From contig NZ_JANPLK010000080.1 of the NCBI RefSeq assembly GCF_031426495.1, positions 62,001 through 126,000 on the forward strand: 64,000 nucleotides of DNA, read 5' to 3'. A program made the translations under genes and the position numbers. Every line of letters starts with the position of its first letter. Position 1 is the first letter of the stretch. Of this stretch, positions 34,847-44,281 are shown one piece after another. The notes under the pieces were generated by a model. It was not told the DNA's origin. It saw only the letters and a list, made by a program, of their open reading frames with translations, and searched no databases. This DNA is from Gemmatimonas sp. Lineage in GTDB: Bacteria; Gemmatimonadota; Gemmatimonadetes; Gemmatimonadales; Gemmatimonadaceae.

Positions 34847-35218
34847 ATGACGTCATCGCCGATTCTGGTGATTCTGCAGCTGGTGGTAGGCCTGGGCCTG
34901 CTGAACGTCTGGATGATTCGCCGCAGTGGCCCGACTGGCTATCGCGGCGGACACGCGCAAACACTGCGTGGGGAGTTCGAGGCGTATGGGTTGCCGGACT
35001 GGATGTTCCTTGTGGTCGGGGGTCTCAAGGTCGTGGCCGGACTGGCGTTGATCGCGGGCATCTGGGTGCCGGTGATCGTGCGCCCGGCGGCCTTGGTGGT
35101 CGCCGCACTGATGGTCGGCGCGATCGCGATGCACGTAAAGGTGAAAGATCCCGTACAGCGCTCGCTCCCAGCCCTCGCGGTGCTCGTGATGTGCCTCTGG
35201 ATCGCGACGCAGCGCTGA
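34847..35218 (+). CDS. DoxX-like membrane protein
   Basis: The product is 123 residues with four helices and the signature WMFLVVGGLKVVAGLALI followed by VKVKDP. AGGAG lies 7 bases before the ATG. It mirrors the divergent gene in both size and topology, so the two may derive from a duplication. The stop shares one base with the ATG of the methyltransferase gene (TGATG), so these are co-translated. Confidence 0.72.
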   Translation: MTSSPILVILQLVVGLGLLNVWMIRRSGPTGYRGGHAQTLRGEFEAYGLPDWMFLVVGGLKVVAGLALIAGIWVPVIVRPAALVVAALMVGAIAMHVKVKDPVQRSLPALAVLVMCLWIATQR

Positions 35219-35970
35219 TGAGCACCAGCGAGTCAACGTCCGCGGCCGGTGACTTCGTTCCGGCTCCGCCCGCGTCACCTCTGCTCGACGCGCGCCTGCG
35301 GGACAGCTGGGACGCAAACGCCACCGCGTGGACACTCGCGGTGCGCGAGCAGCGCATTCCCAGTCGTCGCGCCGGTACCGACGCCGCGATCGTGGCGGGG
35401 ATCGAGTCGGCATGTGCCGAGCGTGCCCCCGTTCGTGTATTAGACGTGGGCTGTGGCGAAGGATGGCTCGCGCGGGCCATCGCCAACCCGTCGCGAGACG
35501 TGCTCGGCATCGATGGCAGCGCGGGACTGATCGAACAGGCCCGCGCGTTACCCGCGGCCGGCGTTCGGTTCGACACGGTCAGCTACGAGCAGCTGATCGC
35601 CGATGCCGGGGCGACCGCCGGTCCGTGGGATGTGATCGTGTGCAATTTCGCCTTGCTGGGTGACCCACTCAGCCCGTTGCTCGGTGCACTGGCCCAGCGG
35701 TTGTCGCCCGACGGGTGTCTGCTCATTCAGACCGTCCATCCTTGGACCGCCATGGGCGACGGCCCCTACACGTGCGGTTGGCGCGAAGAGCAGTTCCACG
35801 GTTTTGGCGTGACGTTTCCCGACGCCATGCCGTGGTACTTCCGCACGCTGGCCTCGTGGCGCCACGAGATTGACGAGGCGGGGCTGCTGATTCGCGACCT
35901 GGACGAACCGTTGCACCCCGAGACGCGCCGTCCGCTCTCATTGCTATTGCGCTGCGACCGCCGGCGTTAA
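35218..35970 (+). CDS. Class I SAM-dependent methyltransferase
   Basis: The product is 250 residues. Motif I is VLDVGCGEGWLARAIA, followed by VLGIDGSAGLIEQAR (motif II acid) and the WDVIVCNFALLGDPL motif. This is the Methyltransf_11/25 fold. The substrate pocket (TVHPWTAMGDGPYTCGWREE) resembles UbiE-like small-molecule methyltransferases. It is coupled to the DoxX-like gene. The substrate is unknown. Confidence 0.85.
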   Translation: MSTSESTSAAGDFVPAPPASPLLDARLRDSWDANATAWTLAVREQRIPSRRAGTDAAIVAGIESACAERAPVRVLDVGCGEGWLARAIANPSRDVLGIDGSAGLIEQARALPAAGVRFDTVSYEQLIADAGATAGPWDVIVCNFALLGDPLSPLLGALAQRLSPDGCLLIQTVHPWTAMGDGPYTCGWREEQFHGFGVTFPDAMPWYFRTLASWRHEIDEAGLLIRDLDEPLHPETRRPLSLLLRCDRRR

Positions 35971-36044
35971 GACTCTCGGTCCTGTCTGGCTCCGTTCGGT
36001 TGTCCTCGCTATATGTCACGCATTCCACCAACGCGCAGGACCGT

Positions 36045-36064
36045 GGCCGACAGGTAGGTCGGCC
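36045..36064 (+). promoter_or_regulatory. Leader hairpin before the first SusC gene
   Basis: GGCCGAC (36045-36051) pairs with GTCGGCC (36058-36064) around a 6-base loop. It ends 31 bases before the SusC ATG and so lies in the probable leader of this operon. It may affect translation or bind a regulator. The seven-base arms make it a weak call. Confidence 0.3.
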
Positions 36065-36095
36065 CGTGACGGACACGTAGAATCGGAGCCAACGG

Positions 36096-39000
36096 ATGAT
36101 TTTTCGACAGGTGCGGCGCAGCGCGATAGCACTCGCGCTGGCGCTGTTCGCGCCGCCGGCCATACTGGCGGCACAAGCAGGAGCAGCAGCAGGAACGGGC
36201 ATCGTGCGCGGCAAGGTGACCGACGCGGCGAACGGTCGGGGGTTGGCCGAGGCGCAGGTCACGGTCAGCGGCACCCGTGTCGGGGTCACCAGTAGCACCA
36301 CGGGCGAGTACGTGCTCGTCGGCGTTCCCGCCGGTCCGCGGGTGATCAGCGTGCGGCGCATCGGCTACTCACCGACAACCTTGCCGGTTACGGTCACGGC
36401 GGGTGCAACAGCGACTCTGGATTTCACGCTACGCGTGAGTGCCGTCAATCTGAGCGAAGTGATTGTGACCGGTTCGGCAGCGCCCACCGAGAAGCGCAAA
36501 GTGGGCACCAGCATTGCATCGGTCGACTCGACGATCATCAGCCGCGCGCAGTCGGTCACGCTCGATCAGGCGCTGCAGGGCAAGGTGGCCGGCGCCCAGA
36601 TCTCGCAGAACTCCGGCGGTCCCGGCGGCGGCGGCATGTCGGTACGCCTGCGCGGCACCAACTCGTTCATCTCGGGCTCCGATCCGCTGTACATCATTGA
36701 CGGCGTGATCATCGACAACGGGTCGGCGCAGCTGACCGATCTCGGTGGTCGCTCCAATCCGCAGAATCGCCTGGCCGACCTCAACCCGGCCGATGTGGAG
36801 CGCATCGAAATCATTCGCGGCGCTGCCGCCGCGGCGCTGTACGGCTCGCGTGCGAACAACGGCGTGGTGCAGATCTTCACCAAGCGCGGCAGCATCGGCA
36901 AGCCGCGCTTTTCGCTCTCGAGCCGCTACTCGTCGAACGAACTGCGCGAACAGCAGCCGTTCAACCTGTATCCCTTCGACGCCAACGGACTGCCGGTCAA
37001 GCGCTTCAACTATCAGGACGACATCTTCAAGCGCGCCACGGGTACTGAACAGAATCTGACCGTTGAAGGTGGCAGTGAGCAGACGCGCTACTTCCTCAGC
37101 GCGAACGCATCGGCCGAAGACGGTATTCTGAAGAGCACGTCGTCGCGCCGGCAGGGCGCGCGCATCAACCTGCAGCAGACGCTCAATCCCAAGCTGGTGG
37201 CGAACGTGACGGCCAACTACGTCACCACGCAGAACCAGTTTCAGGCGTTCGGTGAGCAGAACGACTACGGCATCATGGGCTCACTCTTCTTCGCGCCCAC
37301 GAACGTCGACTTCCGCCCGGTGAATGGCATCTATCCGCTGCCGCCGGCCCTCGGCACGAATCCGCTGCTCGCCATCGACCGCATCAAGAACCCGCAAACG
37401 GTCGACCGGTTCATCGGCTCGAGCAAGCTGACGTGGACGCCGGTCCCTCAGCTCGTGCTCGACTACACGATCGGCGTCGACAACACGTCGTTCGAGCAGC
37501 GGCAGTTCATTCCGCGCAACGCCGTACTGGGCACGACTCCGCTCGCCACCGGACGCTCGCAGTCGGTGTTTCAAGGCAACCGTATCGTGAACCAGGACGG
37601 CATCGGGACGTACTCCTGGAAGCCGATGGGCGCGTTCGAAATGCGTACCACGGGTGGGTTCAACTACACGAGTCAGAAGGTGCGCACCACGAACGCCGTC
37701 GCGAACGGACTTGCGCCGGTGGGCGAACTGGTGGGTGCGGGCTCGGTGTTCAGCGCCGGACAAACGGAAGTCGAACTGCGCACGCTGGGCTTCTTCGGGC
37801 AGCAGGAAGTCGCCATCAAGGACCGCCTGTTCCTGAGTGGTGCGGTGCGCTACGACGCGTCGAGCACGTTCGCCCCGTCGGAGCGCTGGCAGGCGTTCCC
37901 CAAGCTGTCGGCCTCGTTCGTGGTGCTCAACAACCGCGACGGACTGGTGAACAATCTGCGCCTGCGCAGTGCGCTCGGTTGGGCGGGCAGTCAGCCGGGC
38001 ATCGTGAACGCCTACTCGCAGTTCATCTCATACGCACAACTTCCGTTTGCCGGCCGCCCGGGCTTCGTAAATGACGTGACGTTCGGCAACCCGACGCTGC
38101 GCAACGAACGGGCGCGCGAGTGGGAAGTGGGCACCGAGGCCGGACTGCTGAATGGCAAGCTGTCGGTCGATGCCACGTACTACAATCGCGTCGTGTCGGA
38201 CCTGCTCTTCTTCCGTCCGCTCGCCACGAGCACCGGTTTCTCGCGCCAGTTCTTCCCGATCGGCAGCATGTCGAACAAGGGCGTCGAGCTCATGGTCAAG
38301 TCGACCAACGTGGACAAGACCAACTTCAAGTGGTCCACCACGGCGACCTACTCGACCAACAAGAACATGGTCGAGAAGCTGGACATTCTCGACTTTCAGT
38401 CGGCCGGCGGCTACCCCAATCGCATTCGCGCCGGCGAGCCGGCCGGTGTGTTCTACGGTTCGTACGCGGCACGCAACTGCGTGACCGGCGCGCTGCTGCT
38501 CGACTCGCTTGGTCGCTACCGCCGCAGTAACCAGGCGGTGGACATGGGCGCCACATTGGCCCAGCGCCAGGCCATCAGCCAGGGTACGTGCAACGACTCG
38601 CTGAACAAGGTGATCGGCGACCCGAATCCTTCGTGGCTCGGCTCCCTGCTCAACGAATTCACGCTGGGGAAGAAGCTGCGATTCCGCATGTTGTTGGACG
38701 GTGTATTCGGCAACGACGTCATGAATCTTTCCACGCGCGCACAGAACGCCGGCGTGGCCAGCAACTCCCAGACCTTCGAGCGCGAACTGCTTCCGTATGG
38801 CGACCCGCGTAAGGTGTCTCCGGGCTTCAATGCGCGTACGCAGGGCGTCTTTCAATACTGGGTCGAGGACGGATCATTCGTGAAGCTGCGTGAGCTCTCG
38901 GCCACGTACACGCTCGATGTGCCGGTTGCCCGTCGGCTCTTTAAAGATGGCATCGACGTGACCGTTTCCGGCCGCAATCTCGCCGTGTGGACCAAGTACA

Positions 39001-39146
39001 GTGGCTACGATCCCGAGATCAACCTCTTCGGCACCAACGCCGGCGGTCTCGGCGCAGGGCAAACCACGGCCGCTGACCGTGGTTTCGACTTCGGTGGCTA
39101 TCCCATTCCGCGCGTGTGGTCCGTCAGTGCGCGATTCTCTTACTGA
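36096..39146 (+). CDS. SusC/RagA-family TonB-linked outer membrane receptor
   Basis: The product is 1016 residues. A signal peptide (cleavage about residue 27) is followed by a carboxypeptidase-regulatory-like domain (VRGKVTDAANGRGLAEAQV) at about 32-115. A plug domain follows with the RagA hallmarks GKVAGAQISQNSGGPGGG and VERIEIIRGAAAAALYGSRA, then a long beta-barrel ending in Ser-Tyr. It takes up a bulky substrate, such as an oligosaccharide or peptide, with energy from TonB. GGAG is upstream of the ATG. A SusD partner follows 20 bases later. The substrate cannot be told. Confidence 0.93.
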   Translation: MIFRQVRRSAIALALALFAPPAILAAQAGAAAGTGIVRGKVTDAANGRGLAEAQVTVSGTRVGVTSSTTGEYVLVGVPAGPRVISVRRIGYSPTTLPVTVTAGATATLDFTLRVSAVNLSEVIVTGSAAPTEKRKVGTSIASVDSTIISRAQSVTLDQALQGKVAGAQISQNSGGPGGGGMSVRLRGTNSFISGSDPLYIIDGVIIDNGSAQLTDLGGRSNPQNRLADLNPADVERIEIIRGAAAAALYGSRANNGVVQIFTKRGSIGKPRFSLSSRYSSNELREQQPFNLYPFDANGLPVKRFNYQDDIFKRATGTEQNLTVEGGSEQTRYFLSANASAEDGILKSTSSRRQGARINLQQTLNPKLVANVTANYVTTQNQFQAFGEQNDYGIMGSLFFAPTNVDFRPVNGIYPLPPALGTNPLLAIDRIKNPQTVDRFIGSSKLTWTPVPQLVLDYTIGVDNTSFEQRQFIPRNAVLGTTPLATGRSQSVFQGNRIVNQDGIGTYSWKPMGAFEMRTTGGFNYTSQKVRTTNAVANGLAPVGELVGAGSVFSAGQTEVELRTLGFFGQQEVAIKDRLFLSGAVRYDASSTFAPSERWQAFPKLSASFVVLNNRDGLVNNLRLRSALGWAGSQPGIVNAYSQFISYAQLPFAGRPGFVNDVTFGNPTLRNERAREWEVGTEAGLLNGKLSVDATYYNRVVSDLLFFRPLATSTGFSRQFFPIGSMSNKGVELMVKSTNVDKTNFKWSTTATYSTNKNMVEKLDILDFQSAGGYPNRIRAGEPAGVFYGSYAARNCVTGALLLDSLGRYRRSNQAVDMGATLAQRQAISQGTCNDSLNKVIGDPNPSWLGSLLNEFTLGKKLRFRMLLDGVFGNDVMNLSTRAQNAGVASNSQTFERELLPYGDPRKVSPGFNARTQGVFQYWVEDGSFVKLRELSATYTLDVPVARRLFKDGIDVTVSGRNLAVWTKYSGYDPEINLFGTNAGGLGAGQTTAADRGFDFGGYPIPRVWSVSARFSY

Positions 39147-39165
39147 CCCGCGGAGAACATTACTC

Positions 39166-40530
39166 ATGCGTATGATCAAACACAGTGCGGTGCTGCTCGC
39201 CGCCATGTCTCTCGGGGCGTGCAATCTTGATTTGCAGAACCCCAACTCGCCCACAGAGTCGCAGGTCATCACCAATGTTGATGGGGTGATCGGACTCGCC
39301 ACGGGACTGCAGTCGCGCTTCGCGACCTCGTACGGCAACTACGCCTACACGGCGGGCTTGGTGACTGACGAATTCGCGGCAACGAGTGCGGCGCTGATTT
39401 CCATCAGCGACGCCGAGCAGGGCGCGGTTCCCCCTGGAACCGGCATCGCCGATGCCGTTTTCAACTCCGTGTATCGAACCGTGCGCACGGCTGATGAATT
39501 GCTCGCCGGCGCCGATGCGCTGGCGGCCGGGATCGACCCGGGCACACGCAGCGGTCTCAAGGCGCTGGCGTGGACGCTCAAGGCCGAGGCGCTCGGGGAG
39601 GCGCTCCAATCGTATCAGAAGATCCCGCTGCAGAGCTTCGGCGTGGCCGCACCAACCTACGAAAGCCGTACGGCGGGATTGGTGGTCGTGCGAGCGTTGC
39701 TCGACTCGGCGGCTGCGACGGTAGCGGCGACTCCACCCAGCCCGTTCTTCAACAACAGCATCCTGACGCCGGGCGTCAGCTTGCCGAACGTGATCCAGCT
39801 GTACCGGGCCCGCTATGCGCGCATGGCGAACGATCAGGCCACGGCGTTGGCCGCCTCCAATCTCGTGGCGCGCACGGGAACGGCCGCGTTGTCGGTGCTC
39901 ACCTTTCCGGCACCAACGGTCAATCCCTATGCGAACGTGACGGGCGGCGTGAACGGGATCGCGGTGCGTCGATCATTCCGCACGTCGATGCTGCCGCAGG
40001 ATCAGCGATTCGCGTATTTCGTGACGCCGTCCACCACGCTCACGGGTCGCGTGGGCGCACAACTGGATCCGTTCAGCCGCTGGGCGAATCCGCAGGCGCC
40101 GCTGCCGATGTACATGCCCGACGAGGCGTTACTCATCAAGGCCGAAGCGCTCGCCGTGCAGGGTAATCTCGTGGCGGCGCAGGCCGTGCTCGATTCCGTG
40201 CGCACCGATTGTCCGGGTGGTCGCGGACTGGACGACCCCAAGGCATGCCTCCCGGCGCTCACGTCGGCGCTCACGCAACCCGAGCTGCTCACCGAGATCT
40301 ACACGCAGCGCCGCTACGAGCTGCTGGGCACGGGACAGCGGTGGGAAGACTCGCGGCGTCGCGGCGCCATTCGTGGGCCGACGGCGGCGCCGGCGGTTCC
40401 TGTACAGGGACAGCGGTGCTGGCTGCCCTATGCCTTCGGCGACCGTAATGCCAACCCGAACGCCACCTTCGCGGCGCTTCCCGATCCCACTGAGCCGAGC
40501 ACGTTCCCGGCCAGCTGTCAGGTCCAGTGA
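39166..40530 (+). CDS. SusD/RagB-family outer membrane lipoprotein
   Basis: The product is 454 residues. The signal ends in a lipobox, LGAC, with Cys at about residue 18, followed by NLDLQNPNSPTESQ, the usual opening of RagB proteins. The mature part is helical with TPR-like pairs, and the C-terminus has TEIYTQRRYELLGTGQRWEDSRR, the conserved closing motif. It should cap the SusC barrel and bind the substrate. It is co-transcribed with the receptor upstream. Confidence 0.92.
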   Translation: MRMIKHSAVLLAAMSLGACNLDLQNPNSPTESQVITNVDGVIGLATGLQSRFATSYGNYAYTAGLVTDEFAATSAALISISDAEQGAVPPGTGIADAVFNSVYRTVRTADELLAGADALAAGIDPGTRSGLKALAWTLKAEALGEALQSYQKIPLQSFGVAAPTYESRTAGLVVVRALLDSAAATVAATPPSPFFNNSILTPGVSLPNVIQLYRARYARMANDQATALAASNLVARTGTAALSVLTFPAPTVNPYANVTGGVNGIAVRRSFRTSMLPQDQRFAYFVTPSTTLTGRVGAQLDPFSRWANPQAPLPMYMPDEALLIKAEALAVQGNLVAAQAVLDSVRTDCPGGRGLDDPKACLPALTSALTQPELLTEIYTQRRYELLGTGQRWEDSRRRGAIRGPTAAPAVPVQGQRCWLPYAFGDRNANPNATFAALPDPTEPSTFPASCQVQ

Positions 40531-40541
40531 GAACGCCTATC

Positions 40542-41342
40542 ATGACTATGAACCCGATCAACTCAACGAGCGTGCGCGTGACACGTCGCTTCACCACGGC
40601 GCTGCTCACGGCGCTGGCCGTCGCCGGAACGGCGTGCGGCACCACCGACGCCGAGGGTCCGCTGCAGCCCTCCGGCCCTCAAGGGCGCGTGCGCTTCGTG
40701 AACGTGATCACCGATACCACCCGTGGGCGGGTGAACGCGATTCTCGAGTCGAAGCCCTTTGGCGTGAACATCACGTACACGCAGAGTACGCCGGCCGTTC
40801 TGGCGGCACCGAATACGGCGCTGTACGCCGCAGTGCTCTCGGGCTCGCGTTCGCTCGTGCTCAAGCGCACGGCGGACACGAATACGACGGTGGCTACGAT
40901 TAGCGTCAGCGTGACCGCCAGTCAGGATCGCACCATCTACGCCATCGGCGGGGCGTCGGGCACTGCCGTGACCGCCTTCCAAACGGTGGATGACAACGCC
41001 GTGCCTGCGTCGGGTCAGGCGCGTGTTCGTGTCGTCCATCTGAGCCCGACGGCCGGCGCGGTGGATATCTTCGTCACCGCCGTCGGTGCAGATCTCGCCA
41101 CGGCGACGCCGACGCTGACCAACGTGGCATATCAGACGGCCTCGTCGTACTTGCCGGTGGCCGCCGGCACGTATCAAGTGCGCGTGGTGCCGGCCGGAAC
41201 CGCGCCCGCGTTGCGTGCGGGTGCGGTCGCGATCAACGTGGCCAGCCTTACCCTCACGGCGGGCACCGGGCGCACGATCGTGGCGGCGGACAACAATGTT
41301 GGTGGTGCGCCGTTGCGCGCCTTCGTTCTCAGCGATCAGTAG
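40542..41342 (+). CDS. DUF4397-domain lipoprotein
   Basis: The product is 266 residues. A signal with a lipobox-like AGTACG sits at about residues 27-32. Two repeats of a beta-rich DUF4397 unit follow; RVRFVNVI and then RVRVVHLSPTAGAVDIFV are the two openings. DUF4397 proteins are surface-linked and often adjoin SusC/SusD pairs. It probably forms part of the same outer membrane uptake unit. The start is 11 bases after the SusD stop, and a strong hairpin ends the unit. Confidence 0.82.
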   Translation: MTMNPINSTSVRVTRRFTTALLTALAVAGTACGTTDAEGPLQPSGPQGRVRFVNVITDTTRGRVNAILESKPFGVNITYTQSTPAVLAAPNTALYAAVLSGSRSLVLKRTADTNTTVATISVSVTASQDRTIYAIGGASGTAVTAFQTVDDNAVPASGQARVRVVHLSPTAGAVDIFVTAVGADLATATPTLTNVAYQTASSYLPVAAGTYQVRVVPAGTAPALRAGAVAINVASLTLTAGTGRTIVAADNNVGGAPLRAFVLSDQ

Positions 41343-41361
41343 CGATCGTTGCGTGATGTGC

Positions 41362-41394
41362 ACGGGCCATTCACCATCACGGTGAGTGGCCCGT
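41362..41394 (+). terminator. Terminator-like hairpin after the SusC/SusD/DUF4397 operon
   Basis: ACGGGCCATTCACC (41362-41375) pairs with GGTGAGTGGCCCGT (41381-41394) with one G-U pair and a 5-base loop. It lies 20 bases after the operon's last stop and before the esterase gene. There is no clean T-run, so it may be a stability or partial terminator element. Confidence 0.55.
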
Positions 41395-41442
41395 TGTGCA
41401 TTCTGCTGGACAAGCCGCCATCCTCTCGCGCAGCTTCCACGC

Positions 41443-42987
41443 ATGCATACACCGCCATTCGTCACGAGGTCGCTAGGGCTCGCGTCCGCCCTGATCGTCA
41501 GTTTCGCACCAACGCACGCGCGCGCTCAGGCCCAAACCGGGATTCTGTCGCTCAGCGTCACGAATACGACGCTCAAGAATCAGGTCAAACCGACCGGTGA
41601 GCTCAAGACGCAGATCGATTCACTCGATGTGCTTATTGCCAGCGCGTCGAAGTACGGCCGCACGTCCGAGCTGCGACGACTGTTCGCGCAATCGAACGCG
41701 TTGCTGCAAAAGCGACCGTGGACGCCGGAAGCGGAGTTCGCGAGTTCTGTGGTGGTGCGGTCGGATCGCTTGATCGTCGATCCATCGCGCCCGTGGACCG
41801 TGCGCCTCGAGCAGAGCTTCTCGCCGACCATCGCCCTCGAGCGCCCGCTCACGGCGCGCGTGGCGCTTCGCCAGCGGGACGCGGCGAATCCGCGTGCACC
41901 GCTGGCCCTCGTGAAAGAACTCGGGAGTTTCGATGGCGTGCCGCGTGACCTGCGTGATTCGCCGTTCGCGATCAACGCCGACCTGCAGCACGTGCCCGAC
42001 GGCTCGTATGTGGTGACCGTCGAGATGTCGGACAGCGCGCGCACGCTTGGCACCGCCAACCTTGGCATTGTCGTGCGGAACGGCCTCGACGCGTCGATGA
42101 AGCGGCTCGAAGCCGCAGCGGCGAAGGCGCCGGAGCCGTTGCGGTCGGACCTGCTGTTCCCCATCGACCGCATGCGCACGGTAAACGCCAGCCGCGTGGC
42201 GCTCGGCACGTTCAACGCCGCGCGTGACTTCGCTGCGGCGGAATCGCTGCTGAAATCGGTAGCGGCAGGCAAGAACCCGTGGGTCGGACGGACCGGTGAT
42301 CTCAAGCGGCATTACCGTCTCGAGGCGGCCGACGAGATCATGCCATATCGCCTCTACATCCCGACGGCATACGCCGCGAAGAAGCCACTGCCGCTGATCA
42401 TTGCGCTGCACGGATTGGGCGCCACCGAAGACTCATTCTTTGAAGCGTACGGCGGCACGCTACCGAAGTTGGCCGAGCAGCGTGGCTATATCGTGGCGGC
42501 ACCGCTGGGCTATCGAGTGGATGGCGGCTACGGCGTGGCGCTCGGTGGTGGAAACGATCCGGCCGCCGTGCGCGCACGCACGCTGAGTGAACAGGATGTG
42601 ATGAACGTGCTGGCCGCCGTGCGCACGCAATACGCCGTCGACAGCACCCGCATCTATCTCGTGGGCCACTCGATGGGCGCCATCGGCACGTGGGCGATTG
42701 CCGCGAAGACGCCGACGCTGTGGTCCGCGCTGGGTGTGTACTCCGGGTTCGGCGTGGCGTCGACCGCCAAGGCGATCGGTGGCATTCCGCAGTTTGTGGT
42801 GCACGGCGATGCCGATCCCACGGTGCCCGTGGGCGGCTCGCGCGTGATGGTAGCCGCGCTCAAGAATGTCGGTGCCAACGTGCAGTACATCGAGGTGGCG
42901 GGCGGTAATCACACGAATGTGGTGGAGCCGAATTTCGCGGCGATGTTCGACTTTTTCGATCGCCTTCCGCGCCGGTCAAATCGTTGA
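41443..42987 (+). CDS. Secreted alpha/beta-hydrolase esterase, PHB depolymerase/feruloyl-esterase-like
   Basis: The product is 514 residues from the ATG at 41443. A signal peptide (cleavage after ARAQ) precedes an N-terminal region of about 275 residues of unknown fold. The hydrolase domain begins at YRLYIPTAYAAKKPLPLI. The nucleophile is in GHSMG, the acid in HGDADPTVPV, and the base in the C-terminal GGNHTN, giving a full Ser-Asp-His triad. An oxyanion motif, HGLGATED, is also seen. It should cleave ester bonds outside the cytoplasm. The stop overlaps the start of the propeller gene. Confidence 0.85.
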   Translation: MHTPPFVTRSLGLASALIVSFAPTHARAQAQTGILSLSVTNTTLKNQVKPTGELKTQIDSLDVLIASASKYGRTSELRRLFAQSNALLQKRPWTPEAEFASSVVVRSDRLIVDPSRPWTVRLEQSFSPTIALERPLTARVALRQRDAANPRAPLALVKELGSFDGVPRDLRDSPFAINADLQHVPDGSYVVTVEMSDSARTLGTANLGIVVRNGLDASMKRLEAAAAKAPEPLRSDLLFPIDRMRTVNASRVALGTFNAARDFAAAESLLKSVAAGKNPWVGRTGDLKRHYRLEAADEIMPYRLYIPTAYAAKKPLPLIIALHGLGATEDSFFEAYGGTLPKLAEQRGYIVAAPLGYRVDGGYGVALGGGNDPAAVRARTLSEQDVMNVLAAVRTQYAVDSTRIYLVGHSMGAIGTWAIAAKTPTLWSALGVYSGFGVASTAKAIGGIPQFVVHGDADPTVPVGGSRVMVAALKNVGANVQYIEVAGGNHTNVVEPNFAAMFDFFDRLPRRSNR

Positions 42988-44264
42988 TGATGACCCTCCG
43001 GTCGACGGTGCTGGCGGTGAGCATCGCGGGAATCACCGTACTGTCGCGGGGCGTGCAGGCGCAGGTACTGCCTGAGCGGCGCCTTGTGGCCGGCGTCCTC
43101 CACTTGGCGCACCCGTTCGACGCGCTTCGCCGCGCACCGCAGTGGGCGCTTGCCTCGTCGCCCAGTGCATCGACGAGCGGTATGGACGCACCCGATTTTG
43201 ATCTCACCAACGCGCGCCAGGTCCAGCTGCTCGCCGACGGTCGCATCATCGCGCTCTCGTCGATTGGGAGTCGGCTGGTCGTGTTCGCCCCCGATGGACG
43301 CCCTGAGCGTGTGCTTGGCAGGCAAGGCAAGGGACCGGGTGAACTGATGGCACCAAGCGGCCTGACGCGCACGCGCGGTGACACGCTGTTGATTCCGGAC
43401 GCGTCCAACAATCGTCTGAACTGGGTGGTGCCGTCGAAAGGATTCGTACGCACGCGTCCCCTGCCGGCGCTGCCACCACTGGCAGGTGGTCGATACCTCA
43501 GACCCGAGGGCTCCCTGAACACGGGCGAACTTGTGCTCAGCACCGCCGGCGTCGTGCAGGCCGGGCTCGGGGGGGCGGGCGCGGTCACGCGTCCGACCGC
43601 GTCGGTCATCATGCTGACATCGGATGGCACGCGTGCGACGATCGTGGCCAACGTTCCCGATCTGGAAGTGCGCGACATCGAAACGCGCTTTCGAGGGAGA
43701 CGATCGTCCGATTCGCGCCCGCTGCTATTTACGCGGTACGCCACCGTGACGGCCTGGGACACCGTGGTGGCTACCGGCTCTGGTGATGGCTACCGTATCG
43801 ATCTCCGGAACGTTCGCGGCGTGGTGCGCACCACGATCACCGTGGCCCGCCCGCGGCGCGTCGTGACCTCCGCCATGCGCGACTCCATGATCGCGCGTGC
43901 GCTGCAGCGCCTGAACGCGCCGGGGAGAGAGCGAATGGTGGATCCGGAGGAGTTGCGTCGTCAGGCAGTGGAGGCCCCCGCGGCCGACTCGCTGCCTCCC
44001 TACGGCTCGTGGTTCGTGACACCCAATCGCACCCTCTGGGTCCTCGATGCGTGGGCGCCCGGTGACCGTACCCGCGCTGCTACCGCGTTTCGACAGGACG
44101 GCGCGATCACCGCGCGGCTGACCTGGTCACAACCCGGCGACGCCGTCGCGTTCACTGATGATGCGGTTGTCCTCCGACAGACGGATGCTGACGACGTCGT
44201 GTCGCTTCGCGTGTACCGGATGCAGCGGCCACCTCGAGCGGCACTCGCTCCCCACGCCCGGTAA
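42987..44264 (+). CDS. Secreted six-bladed beta-propeller protein
   Basis: The product is 425 residues with a signal peptide (cleavage after GVQAQ). The first half reads as NHL/6-bladed propeller blades, for example LVVFAPDGRPERVLGRQGKGPGELMAPSG, where a Gly-rich turn follows a VFAPDG strand. The second half has weaker blade repeats. It is probably periplasmic. The ATG overlaps the esterase stop (TGATG), and a TTG one codon upstream is also open, so the pair is co-translated. Confidence 0.72.
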   Translation: MMTLRSTVLAVSIAGITVLSRGVQAQVLPERRLVAGVLHLAHPFDALRRAPQWALASSPSASTSGMDAPDFDLTNARQVQLLADGRIIALSSIGSRLVVFAPDGRPERVLGRQGKGPGELMAPSGLTRTRGDTLLIPDASNNRLNWVVPSKGFVRTRPLPALPPLAGGRYLRPEGSLNTGELVLSTAGVVQAGLGGAGAVTRPTASVIMLTSDGTRATIVANVPDLEVRDIETRFRGRRSSDSRPLLFTRYATVTAWDTVVATGSGDGYRIDLRNVRGVVRTTITVARPRRVVTSAMRDSMIARALQRLNAPGRERMVDPEELRRQAVEAPAADSLPPYGSWFVTPNRTLWVLDAWAPGDRTRAATAFRQDGAITARLTWSQPGDAVAFTDDAVVLRQTDADDVVSLRVYRMQRPPRAALAPHAR

Positions 44265-44281
44265 CATCACGGCGCCGGCCA

